Assembly: GCA_937995275.1 (NCBI GenBank)
Contig: CALKKN010000224.1
Span: 1 to 12,818 of the forward strand
Reading direction: 5' to 3'
Length of the DNA: 12,818 nucleotides
Source of the DNA: an uncultured Lysobacterales bacterium
GTDB taxonomy: Bacteria > Pseudomonadota > Gammaproteobacteria > Xanthomonadales > SZUA-36
Shown: positions 1-6,450 of the stretch, piece after piece
How the letters are laid out: the number at the start of each line of letters is the position of its first letter
How positions within the stretch are numbered: the first letter of the stretch is position 1
Position numbers and translations under genes: made by a program
The notes under the pieces: model-generated
Seen by the model: only the letters and a program-made list of their open reading frames with translations
Databases searched by the model: none
What the model was told of the DNA's origin: nothing

Positions 1-1
1 A

Positions 2-403
2 GAAGTTTATGACGGCAAGTTCCATCCGGTGGACTCAAAAGAAATCGCGTTTGTAATCGCCGGCCGTAACGCGTTCCTGGACGCCATTCGACATGCCGGA
101 CCGCAGATCCTCGAACCCATCGTCAGCGTGGACGTAACCGTGCCCGAAGCCGTGATGGGCGACGTCACCGGCAACCTGGCGGGCCGCCGGGCCCGCATCA
201 GCGGCACCGAGAGCCTCAGCGGCGGACAGGTGACGGTCAAGGCCGATATGCCCCTGAGCACGCTCAGCGACTACCATACCGAGCTCAAGAGCATGACCCA
301 GGGACAGGGCACGTTCACCATGGAGTTCAGCCACTACGACCCCGTTCCGCACGCCATCCAGCAGGAACTGAAGGCCGAGTTCAAGCCGAAGGAAGACGAC
401 TGA
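2..403 (+). CDS. fusA: Elongation factor G (EF-G paralogue), C-terminal part, cut by the window edge
   Basis: This is the last 133 codons of a translational GTPase; the G domain lies outside the window. The reading frame begins at base 2 with EVYDGKFHPVDSKEIAF, the end of domain IV in EF-G (E. coli has VYDGSYHDVDSSELAF at this place). Domain V follows, with LEPIVSVDVTVPE, MGDVTGNLAGRRARISG and a final TMEFSHYDPVP. EF-G moves tRNA and mRNA through the ribosome in the cytosol. From memory, the HPVDSKEIAF and ELSHYDPVP-like wording fits the second, shorter EF-G type (EF-G2) found beside the main FusA in many bacteria, so it may be a paralogue and not the essential copy. That subtype call is an inference. 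The stop is TGA at 401-403. It converges on the phosphotransferase gene that ends at 591. Confidence 0.9.
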   Translation, partial: EVYDGKFHPVDSKEIAFVIAGRNAFLDAIRHAGPQILEPIVSVDVTVPEAVMGDVTGNLAGRRARISGTESLSGGQVTVKADMPLSTLSDYHTELKSMTQGQGTFTMEFSHYDPVPHAIQQELKAEFKPKEDD

Positions 404-590
404 GCGGCCCCGCCCGGGCGGGCATGCAACGCCGGCTATCACATGCAACGCGCATGCCCGCGGGCGCGCTCCTCGGGGCCATTGAGTGTGCCCGGGCGCG
501 CCCCTCTTGCCCTCCGGGCGTACCGAATTCTGATATATCAAACGGAGTTGGCAGTTAATTAGTTGTCAATCTATCAATGAGATAAAGTTT
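404..590. other. Convergent intergenic spacer with GC palindromes and a short direct repeat
   Basis: This spacer lies between two converging genes. Directly after the EF-G stop there is a perfect 14-base palindrome, CCCGCCCGGGCGGG, at 409-422. The ten bases CATGCAACGC occur twice, at 423-432 and 442-451. Another GC palindrome, GGGCGCGCCC, lies near 493-502. None is followed by a run of T on either strand, so I do not call a classical terminator, although the GC-rich hairpins may slow polymerase. The last 60 bases before the kinase stop (541-600) turn sharply AT-rich, 20 G/C of 60 by direct count. Confidence 0.4.
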
Positions 591-1583
591 CTATTGGAGA
601 CTACGCTCAAACCTCTCCCGCCCCACGGTTTGAAGTTCCTCGAGTAACCGCCACGCCGACTGCTCACCGCCAAACCAGTTCGGGTTGGACGGGTCGATCG
701 CCTTGCGTCCCTGGGCCACGCACAACGTAACCGCCAACCGGGCGCCGATCAGCGGGTAAAGCACGCACAGTTCCTCGGCCGACACCGGCCGCGCCCGACG
801 GTAGCCATCCGTCACGGCGGCGGCAATGGTCAGCGGATCGGGACCGCGCATCATCAGGTAGGTCAGGCAGATGGCCAGATCGCAGACCGCGGGATTGTGG
901 CAGCAATCGCCGAAATCGATGAGCCCGGTCACGCGATCCCCTTCCACCAGCAGGTTCTCGTCGTGCGCGTCCCCGTGAATGAACCGCCACGGCAGGCCCC
1001 CGAGGCGTTGTCGCGCGGCTTGCCAGCCACGGTACGCCCAGGCCAGCAACGCTTGGCTGTCACGATCGCCGAATGCACGAATCCCGGCTTCGTGCTGGCC
1101 GGCCGTAACCAGGTTCCAGCGGTGATCACGGTGCGCCGCCGGGTGGTCGAAGTTGCGCATTGCCTGGGCGAACGAGGCCACCGTTTCACCCACGTTTTCG
1201 AGCAGTTTAGTTGATATATCAGATATGTCTGCCATGGACTTACCATCGACAAACGTCATTAATCTAGAGCGATAGGAGCCATTTACAGGTAATTCAATTC
1301 GTGTTTCTATGTTGTCATTTTTGTTTTGCAGAATTTCTGGCAACCGGGTGCCGAATCCGGCAGAAACGGCATGCCGAATGGCTGCGCACTCCATTTCGAC
1401 CACCTCCTCCGGCATGTCCGGACCTACGATCTTGAATACGAAACGCTGACCCTGGTCGGTGGTCACCAGGAAATTGAGGTTCTCGCCGGGCAGGCGCTGC
1501 AGACTGCCCGTCAGTCCGTAATTCCGGTCCAGGCAATCGAGCACACGATCATGGAGGGATGCTTCGGTCATCGCAGGGCCCAT
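591..1583 (-). CDS. Aminoglycoside/choline/hydroxylysine-kinase-like phosphotransferase
   Basis: A cytosolic small-molecule kinase of the APH (protein-kinase-like) fold, about 330 residues. Visible motifs are the ATP-binding lysine in FVFKI (about residue 51), the catalytic loop FIHGDAHDENLLV (His203, Asp205, Asn210) and the magnesium-binding IDFGD (Asp223). NWFGGE near the end and the overall length fit the hydroxylysine kinase (HYKK/AGPHD1) branch better than true aminoglycoside resistance enzymes; the substrate is inferred. The frame stays open upstream to 1832, but that would run into the divergent hydrolase gene. I chose ATG 1583, which has a weak AGG six bases upstream; ATG 1571, four codons in, is equally possible. 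No partner gene is adjacent. Codons for roughly residues 82-132 are strikingly AT-rich compared with the rest of the gene. Confidence 0.8.
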   Translation of the reverse strand: MGPAMTEASLHDRVLDCLDRNYGLTGSLQRLPGENLNFLVTTDQGQRFVFKIVGPDMPEEVVEMECAAIRHAVSAGFGTRLPEILQNKNDNIETRIELPVNGSYRSRLMTFVDGKSMADISDISTKLLENVGETVASFAQAMRNFDHPAAHRDHRWNLVTAGQHEAGIRAFGDRDSQALLAWAYRGWQAARQRLGGLPWRFIHGDAHDENLLVEGDRVTGLIDFGDCCHNPAVCDLAICLTYLMMRGPDPLTIAAAVTDGYRRARPVSAEELCVLYPLIGARLAVTLCVAQGRKAIDPSNPNWFGGEQSAWRLLEELQTVGRERFERSLQ

Positions 1584-1696
1584 TTTGGGCCTGTTTGTCG
1601 GTTTTTGCAGCCCGCCGGTTCGAAAATCCACCTCCTGAACAGCCCCAGGTCGCGATATTAAGGGGTTGTCAGCCCTTGGGGCCGCACGCGGAAAAA

Positions 1697-1727
1697 TGTG
1701 AACTCCTGGGCCGTTTGAGGCTAGAAT
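1697..1727 (+). promoter_or_regulatory. Possible sigma-70 promoter for the hydrolase gene
   Basis: TAGAAT at 1722-1727 is a good -10 box (5 of 6 bases), about 32 bases before the ATG at 1760. Its -35 partner is weak: GTGAAC at 1698-1703, 18 bases upstream, keeps only the central TGA plus C. Just upstream, at about 1660-1678, lies the inverted repeat AAGGG-N8-CCCTT, which could be an operator between the divergent kinase and hydrolase genes. All of this is pattern matching by eye. Confidence 0.3.
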
Positions 1728-1759
1728 AGCGCGCAAGCGCAATCCAGGGCCCAGTGAGG

Positions 1760-2953
1760 ATGACAAAAACAACCCTGCCTTGCACAATCCGGCTGGTGGC
1801 ACTGCTCCTTCTGTGCCTGCCCGTTCCCCCACTCTTCGCCGATTCGGCGAAACAGGACCTGGCGGGAGATTTCGAAAACTACTTCCATGGCGTCGTCGCC
1901 ACCGAAGGCGTCACCGGCGCTGCATTTGCGATCGCTGCACCGGACGGCATCATCAAGACTGGCGCGGCGGGCTACACCGATACCAGCCGGGCGCGCCGGA
2001 TCGACCAGAACACCGCGTTTCGGATTGCCTCTGTATCGAAGACCTTCGCGGCGGGCCTCACCGGACTCCTCGTCCAGGAGGGGCGCCTGTCCTGGGAGGA
2101 CCGGTTGATCGACCACCTGCCCGAATTCCGAATCAGCGGCGACAGCAGCCAGTTGCGCATCGAACACCTTCTGGGCCAGAGCACCGGGCTGATGCCCCAC
2201 GCCTACGACAACCTGATAGAAGACGGGGTGCCGCTGGAGCAGATCATGAAGAAGTACCGGCAGCTGACCTACATCTGCAGTCCGGGTAATTGCTACACCT
2301 ACCAGAACGGGATCTTCAGCCTGATCGAACCGGTCATCGAAAACGCAACCGCCCTGCCCTACGCGCAGTTGATGGAAGAGCGGATTTTCGAGCCCCTCGA
2401 CATGCAGACGGCGTCCGTGGGCCACGCGCCGTTCGTCAGCAACCCCAACCATGCGAAGCCCCATGTGAAAAGCCGCGGGCGCTGGAAGACGGTTGACGTA
2501 AAGCCCAACTATTACCGGGTCGCACCCGCCGCCGGGGTCAACGCCAGCGCCCTGGACATGGGCAAGTGGCTGGTGGCGCAGATGGGGGGCAGCCCATCGG
2601 TGCTGAATCCCCTGCTGGTCGAAACGCTGGTCCAGCCGCGCGTGGCGACGGCGCGCGACAAGCGCCGCAAGTACTGGCGCGACCTGCTGTCGGACGCTCA
2701 TTACGGACTGGGCTGGCGAATCTATCGTCTCGGTGAACACGAGATCGCCTACCATAGCGGATGGGTCTCGGGCTACCGCGCGGATCTGGCCTGGTCGCAC
2801 GAGCACGGCATTGGCATCGCCGTGCTGATGAATGTCGAGGACAACAGCATCAGCGAAATGACAACGACATTCTGGCGCATGGCGTTTGCACAGCTACCGG
2901 CGCAGGCCGGCGGCGCACCGCAGGTGGCGGCCAACGTCCGCCACACACCCTGA
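1760..2953 (+). CDS. Exported serine beta-lactamase/esterase-family hydrolase
   Basis: A penicillin-binding-protein-like serine hydrolase (Pfam Beta-lactamase, the class C/EstB-like group), 397 residues. The N-terminus is a signal peptide: MTKTTLPCTIR, a leucine-rich core, then FADS, so the enzyme probably acts in the periplasm. The catalytic SxxK is SVSK (Ser91, Lys94), the second motif is Tyr181-Gln-Asn in TYQNG, and YHSGWVSG (His332-Ser-Gly334) stands where KTG is found in classical beta-lactamases. An HSG version is common in esterases and peptidases of this group, so antibiotic resistance should not be assumed. Cys173 and Cys178 flank a Pro-Gly just before the YxN motif and could form a disulfide. 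A GTG two codons upstream (1754) is an alternative start with AGGG four bases before it. The gene stops one base from the end of the convergent nucleotidyltransferase gene. Confidence 0.85.
   Translation: MTKTTLPCTIRLVALLLLCLPVPPLFADSAKQDLAGDFENYFHGVVATEGVTGAAFAIAAPDGIIKTGAAGYTDTSRARRIDQNTAFRIASVSKTFAAGLTGLLVQEGRLSWEDRLIDHLPEFRISGDSSQLRIEHLLGQSTGLMPHAYDNLIEDGVPLEQIMKKYRQLTYICSPGNCYTYQNGIFSLIEPVIENATALPYAQLMEERIFEPLDMQTASVGHAPFVSNPNHAKPHVKSRGRWKTVDVKPNYYRVAPAAGVNASALDMGKWLVAQMGGSPSVLNPLLVETLVQPRVATARDKRRKYWRDLLSDAHYGLGWRIYRLGEHEIAYHSGWVSGYRADLAWSHEHGIGIAVLMNVEDNSISEMTTTFWRMAFAQLPAQAGGAPQVAANVRHTP
2924..2944 (+). other. GC hairpin at the 3' end of the hydrolase gene
   Basis: GTGGCGG (2924-2930) and CCGCCAC (2938-2944) form a perfect 7-base stem with a 7-base loop, inside the last codons of the hydrolase gene. 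No T-run follows on either strand, so it is not a standard intrinsic terminator. It lies where two convergent genes meet with a single base between their stops, so it could still pause polymerase or protect the transcript end. Confidence 0.3.
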
Positions 2954-2954
2954 G

Positions 2955-3932
2955 TCAGACGCGTGGTTCGACGGGCCCGATGCGCGACCATTCTTCGAAG
3001 CGGTCGTTGAGGACCCTGAAGTCTTCCTCGTTATCGACGTCCAGGCTCAGCCCCCCATAGGGCGTGATGACGATGCGAACCGTGCCGCCCAGCACGGTGC
3101 CGCAGGCCTGCTCGACTCGCGGCCGGCCGTTGCCGCGGCACAGCGCGCGATAAACCGCACCCTGCCCCCGCGCCGCCAGCAGGGTCGCCTGCAGGCGCAG
3201 CGTGATCCATGCAGCCCGGATGCCGCCGGCCTGCCCCAGAAACCGCCAGGCCAGCCCCACCACGTTCTTCCATTTCTCCGCCTTGCGATGATCGAAGCCG
3301 GTCTGCAGGAATTCCTGATGGGCCAGGGTCCGCGGGCGGCCGACGTAGATGTTCGCCAGCCGCAGCCGGCAGTCGGCCAGGTGGACGTAGGGCCGAATGA
3401 TCCCGGCGCGGCCCTGTCCCGGATAAAAAGAACGCAGCGAAGCTTCCTCGGCAACCCCGGCCAGCATCGAGAAAGGATCTGACCGGCATGCATCCACGGC
3501 GGCGCAGCGGCGCACGAAATCATCGACCGCAACCGCCGAAACGAGCGGCAGATCGGAGGAGATGAACAACAGCGGTCGGGTGGGATCGTCAATACCGTGG
3601 AGGCTGCGGTAGCGCTCTTCCGAGGCGCCAATGGCCTGCCAGGCATTCGCCAGCATCTTGCCGGCCTGGGGCACGATGATGACGCGCTCAGGCAATCCGG
3701 CGAGCACCTTTTGCAGGCGCTCGACCGGGCCGACCACGAACACCTGGCCGACGGTCCCGGCCTCCAGCAGTGAATCCACGACACGCCGCACCAGGGTGCG
3801 CCCGGCGATCTCCAGGAACGCCTTGTTCTGACCCTGGATCAGGCGGCGGGGGTTACTGTCGGTGCCTGCCAGGACGATCGCGTCCAGCGGTTCCGGGTAA
3901 GCACTGTCGCTGAAGAGTTCGGTGTTCTGCAT
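2955..3932 (-). CDS. MobA/GlmU-like nucleotidyltransferase family protein
   Basis: Predicted cytosolic NTP transferase of 325 residues with an N-terminal GT-A fold. The nucleotide-binding start is DAIVLAGTDSNPRRL (about residues 17-31), followed by QNKAFLEIAGRTLV with the expected Lys37, and SSDLPLV with the metal-binding Asp127. The glycine loop is LAGT where MobA and IspD-type enzymes usually have LAGG. The domain covers roughly residues 15-200. The remaining 120 residues look helical and then end in the strand-rich ITPYGGLSLDVDNEEDFRVL, which resembles the C-terminal part of MobA-like proteins. The product is unknown to me; molybdenum cofactor, sugar-nucleotide and polyprenyl precursors are all possible. 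It starts 65 bases after the sugar dehydrogenase gene on the same strand, so co-transcription is likely. No convincing Shine-Dalgarno lies directly before ATG 3932; GGAAGG is about 18 bases away. Confidence 0.75.
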   Translation of the reverse strand: MQNTELFSDSAYPEPLDAIVLAGTDSNPRRLIQGQNKAFLEIAGRTLVRRVVDSLLEAGTVGQVFVVGPVERLQKVLAGLPERVIIVPQAGKMLANAWQAIGASEERYRSLHGIDDPTRPLLFISSDLPLVSAVAVDDFVRRCAAVDACRSDPFSMLAGVAEEASLRSFYPGQGRAGIIRPYVHLADCRLRLANIYVGRPRTLAHQEFLQTGFDHRKAEKWKNVVGLAWRFLGQAGGIRAAWITLRLQATLLAARGQGAVYRALCRGNGRPRVEQACGTVLGGTVRIVITPYGGLSLDVDNEEDFRVLNDRFEEWSRIGPVEPRV

Positions 3933-3997
3933 CGGTTGAAACGAATGCGCCTTCCACAGGCAGAATGCCGTTGTTGCGGGCTGGATTCAATAGCCCC

Positions 3998-5161
3998 TCA
4001 TTCGGGCTGGAGGCGCCACACCTCGCCATTGTCGCTACCGAGATAGATTCGTCCGGCCGAGTCCAGTGCGATTGAACGAATCCGGCCCAGGAGGCGCTGC
4101 GCAAGCCGTTCCTCCGCCACGACCTCGCCGTCGCGCAACACCAGGCGGTTGAGATGCATACCGGCCATCGCGCCGATCAGGAAATTGCCTTGCCAGGCCG
4201 GAAAAGCGTCACCCTGGTAAATGACCAGGTCACTGGGCGCGATCGAGGGGACGTATACCCAGGACGGAATTTCCATACCCTCCCGCCACGGTATGCCCAT
4301 GCCGACCGGGCCGCCGTCGTACTGGAATCCGTAGGAGACGATGGGCCAGCCATAGTTCGCGCCCCGCGTGACCCGCTGAACCTCGTCGCCGCCGCGCGGC
4401 CCGTGTTCGTGCAGCCACAACTCGTTGGTCGCCGGATGGCGGTACAGGCCCATCGGGTCACGATGGCCGTAACTCCAGATTTCCGGGCGGGGCGTGGGTT
4501 TGCCCTCCTCCGCGGCCGCCCCAACAAAAGGATTGTCGTCCGGCACGGCACCGTCGTCCTTCAGCCTGACTACCGTGCCGGCGTGATTGCTGTTGTCCTG
4601 TGCTTTGGGCGGATGCTGGCGGTCACCGAAGGCCACGTACAGATAACCGTCCACAAAGGTCATGCGGGCCGCGATATGGTACGCATCCTCGGAGTAGGCG
4701 TCAGCGGTCAACACCCGCTCGACGTCCACGGCCCGGTTGCCTTGCAGGCGAAACCGGTCGACCACGCCCGTGCTGTGCACCTCTTCGCCTTCGGTGTAGC
4801 TGATATAAATCCAGCCATTTTGCGCGAAGTCCGGATGCAATTCGATGTCGTGCACGCCGGCGTCGCCGTAGACCACGAGTGGGGGCAGCCCCGCCAGGTT
4901 TTCGGTCGAACCGGCACTCAGGTCGGCGACGGTAATTACCCCCCGATCGCGCTGCGCCACCAGCAAACGCCCGTCCGGCAGGAACTCCAGCGCGGCAGGC
5001 TGCGACAGGCCCTCCAGCACCCGCTCGGCCACAAAACTGCCGTCCAGGCTGGGAAACACATGGCGTACGGTGCCGTCTCCCGATTCGGCGATCGCGGTCA
5101 GCGGGGGGAAGCACAGGATCAGACCCAGAAAGCCACATGACAGGCGTTGGAACGGTGGCAT
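3998..5161 (-). CDS. Secreted PQQ-dependent sugar dehydrogenase family protein (Asd/YliI-like)
   Basis: Soluble six-bladed beta-propeller dehydrogenase of 387 residues, predicted to oxidise aldose sugars in the periplasm with pyrroloquinoline quinone and pass electrons on. The signal peptide is MPPFQRLSCGFLGLILCFPPLTAIA, with cleavage likely before ESGDG. Family blocks in order: QPAALEFLPDGRLLVAQRDR (54-73), HDIELHPDFAQNGWIYISYT (104-123), YHIAARMTF with the likely catalytic base His172, IWSYGHRDPMGL (238-249), LHEHGPRGGDEV (260-271) and ANYGWP. The block usually written RNPQG is RDPMG here, so the arginine is kept but two PQQ-loop neighbours differ, and GGR after the histidine is AAR. Substrate or cofactor use may therefore have shifted. 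The frame opens upstream to 5407, but ATG 5161 has AAGGA eight bases before it and starts a proper signal peptide. Confidence 0.85.
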   Translation of the reverse strand: MPPFQRLSCGFLGLILCFPPLTAIAESGDGTVRHVFPSLDGSFVAERVLEGLSQPAALEFLPDGRLLVAQRDRGVITVADLSAGSTENLAGLPPLVVYGDAGVHDIELHPDFAQNGWIYISYTEGEEVHSTGVVDRFRLQGNRAVDVERVLTADAYSEDAYHIAARMTFVDGYLYVAFGDRQHPPKAQDNSNHAGTVVRLKDDGAVPDDNPFVGAAAEEGKPTPRPEIWSYGHRDPMGLYRHPATNELWLHEHGPRGGDEVQRVTRGANYGWPIVSYGFQYDGGPVGMGIPWREGMEIPSWVYVPSIAPSDLVIYQGDAFPAWQGNFLIGAMAGMHLNRLVLRDGEVVAEERLAQRLLGRIRSIALDSAGRIYLGSDNGEVWRLQPE

Positions 5162-5173
5162 GGCGTTTGTCCT

Positions 5174-5179
5174 TATAAT
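5174..5179 (+). promoter_or_regulatory. -10 box for the DUF2891 gene
   Basis: A perfect TATAAT on the plus strand, giving a predicted start near 5186 and a leader of about 43 bases ending in GGAGG six bases before ATG 5229. No good -35 box is visible. The predicted start lies left of the minus-strand start (about 5198), so the two leaders overlap and each polymerase crosses the other's promoter. Confidence 0.45.
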
Positions 5180-5204
5180 CGTTGGAAGCAACAACTCCAC
5201 CGGC

Positions 5205-5210
5205 ATTATA
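5205..5210 (-). promoter_or_regulatory. -10 box for the sugar dehydrogenase operon
   Basis: A perfect TATAAT on the minus strand, placed so that transcription would start near 5198, giving a leader of about 37 bases containing the AAGGA Shine-Dalgarno. I find no good -35 hexamer at 16-18 bases, so an activator or weak basal activity is likely. It faces the plus-strand TATAAT at 5174-5179. Confidence 0.45.
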
Positions 5211-5228
5211 GACCTACGGAGGCAAGCC

Positions 5229-6338
5229 ATGGCCATTCCCAGACCGATCAGCCTGCTGCTGCTATGCGGCGCCCTGAGCACGGCGTCACCCGCCATCGAC
5301 GCCGAGCCACTGCCGGCGGTCGACAGCGGCCTCGCGGCACGTTTTGCCCGGCTCGCCCTCGACTGCGTGCACCGGGAGTATCCCAACAAAATTGCGCACG
5401 TACTCAACGCTGCCGCCGATGCACGGCCGCCCTCCGCCTTGTACCCGGTTTTCTACGGCTGCTACGACTGGCACTCCTCGGTGCACGGGCACTGGCTGCT
5501 GGTGCGGCTGCTGCGCACTGTTCCGGAAACGGACATGCCGGCGGAACTCCGCGACGAAATTGAGAGTGCCCTTAACCGGAGCTTCACCCCCGCCGGAATC
5601 GCGGGAGAGGTGGCCTATCTGCAGGCCGACGGCCGCGGCACATTCGAGCGGCCCTATGGCCTGGCCTGGTTCTTCCAGCTGACTGCCGAACTGCGCGAGT
5701 GGGACGACCCGCGCGCCCGGCGATGGTTGGCGACGCTGGTGCCGCTGGAGTCCGTGATCGTGGCCCGGATCAAGACCTGGTTGCCCAAACTCGCTTACGC
5801 CATCCGGCTCGGCACCCACAATCAGAGCATGTTCGCCTTCGGGCTGATCCTGGATTGGGCGCGGACATCCGGTGACACGGAGATGGCGCAGCGGGTCACC
5901 GAGCGCTCGCTGGCATTCCACCGCAGGGACCGTGACTGTCCGCTGGCCTACGAACCCTCCGGCGAAGACTTTCTCTCGCCCTGCCTGATGGAGGCGGACC
6001 TGATGCGCCGGCTCCTGGCGCCGGAGGAATATTCATCCTGGCTGGGGGGGTTCCTGCCGCAAATCCCGCGCGACGGCCGCGGCGACTGGCTCGCGGTCGG
6101 CATCGTCAACGACCCCAGCGACGGCAAGCTGGTGCACCTGGACGGCGTCAATCTCTCGCGCGCCTGGAACCTGCGGAATATCGCAACCGCGCTGCCGGAC
6201 TCCGACCCGAGGGTTCCGGCCCTGCTCGCCGCGGCCGAGGTCCATGCGGAAACTGGCATCACGAGCGTTTCAGCGGAGCACTACGAAGGCGGCCACTGGC
6301 TGGCCAGCTTTGCAACGTACCTCGTTACGGGGCGCTGA
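5229..6338 (+). CDS. Secreted DUF2891 family protein
   Basis: I recognise this 369-residue protein as the DUF2891 family from its blocks CVHREYPNKIAHVLN (about 46-60), FYGCYDWHSSVHGHWLLVRLLR (about 75-96), ERPYGLAWFFQL, THNQSMFAF and YEPSGEDFLSPCLMEADLM. The family has no established function that I know of. The repeated aromatic, His, Glu and Asp residues in short blocks separated by helices suggest an all-helical toroid with a central active site, like alpha/alpha-barrel sugar enzymes; this is inference only. The N-terminus MAIPRPISLLLLCGALSTASPAIDA is a signal peptide, so it acts outside the cytoplasm. The start is fixed by GGAGG six bases before ATG 5229; the frame runs upstream to 5070 without a better start. 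It is divergent from the sugar dehydrogenase and ends at a strong terminator. Confidence 0.85.
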   Translation: MAIPRPISLLLLCGALSTASPAIDAEPLPAVDSGLAARFARLALDCVHREYPNKIAHVLNAAADARPPSALYPVFYGCYDWHSSVHGHWLLVRLLRTVPETDMPAELRDEIESALNRSFTPAGIAGEVAYLQADGRGTFERPYGLAWFFQLTAELREWDDPRARRWLATLVPLESVIVARIKTWLPKLAYAIRLGTHNQSMFAFGLILDWARTSGDTEMAQRVTERSLAFHRRDRDCPLAYEPSGEDFLSPCLMEADLMRRLLAPEEYSSWLGGFLPQIPRDGRGDWLAVGIVNDPSDGKLVHLDGVNLSRAWNLRNIATALPDSDPRVPALLAAAEVHAETGITSVSAEHYEGGHWLASFATYLVTGR

Positions 6339-6362
6339 CCGGAGTCGGGGCCACTCAAAAGA

Positions 6363-6396
6363 AAAACCCCGCGGTGGTGGCCCACCGCGGGGTTTT
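6363..6396. terminator. Strong bidirectional intrinsic terminator
   Basis: CCCCGCGGTGG (6367-6377) pairs perfectly with CCACCGCGGGG (6382-6392) around a TGGC loop. The stem is extended by AAAA on the left and TTTT on the right to 15 base pairs. The plus strand continues TTTTATTTAT. The minus strand reads TTTTTCTTTT after the stem. It lies 24 bases after the DUF2891 stop and 54 bases after the stop of the convergent IPTL-CTERM gene, so it can end both transcripts. Confidence 0.95.
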
Positions 6397-6415
6397 ATTT
6401 ATGACCTGTTAGGTC

Positions 6416-6442
6416 CGATCGCGGCTGAAGCCGCTCCTACAG
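6416..6442. repeat. REP-type extragenic palindrome
   Basis: The minus strand reads GTAGGAGCGGCTTCAGCCGC followed by GATCG. This has the form of the repetitive extragenic palindromes known from Pseudomonas, Xanthomonas and relatives: a GTAGGAG head and a hairpin, here GCGGCT-GA-AGCCGC at 6421-6434. Such elements are spread by RAYT (TnpA-REP) transposases acting in trans. A single unit sits between the terminator and the IPTL-CTERM stop. A small inverted repeat, GACCT-GTT-AGGTC at 6403-6415, directly precedes it. Only one copy is in the window, so its repetitive nature is inferred from the motif. Confidence 0.7.
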
Positions 6443-6450
6443 TACCCGTG

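Noticed and set aside
532..1221. GATATATCA at 532-540 and 1213-1221 as flanking repeats of an insertion
   Set aside because: Nine AT-rich bases can recur by chance; the copies do not bound a mobile gene, and one lies inside the kinase coding sequence.
1584..1832. Longer N-terminus for the kinase, starting at 1832
   Set aside because: The extra residues have no family similarity and would overlap the divergent hydrolase gene and its candidate promoter.
1721..2806. Long minus-strand open frame opposite the beta-lactamase-family gene
   Set aside because: The plus strand carries the SxxK, YxN and HSG motifs in order; the opposite frame is a by-product of high GC in the third codon position.
1760..2953. 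Calling the serine hydrolase an antibiotic-resistance beta-lactamase
   Set aside because: HSG replaces KTG and the family mostly contains esterases and peptidases; sequence alone does not support a resistance role.
4154..5140. Long plus-strand open frame opposite the sugar dehydrogenase
   Set aside because: Antisense shadow of a gene with clear family blocks and a good ribosome site.
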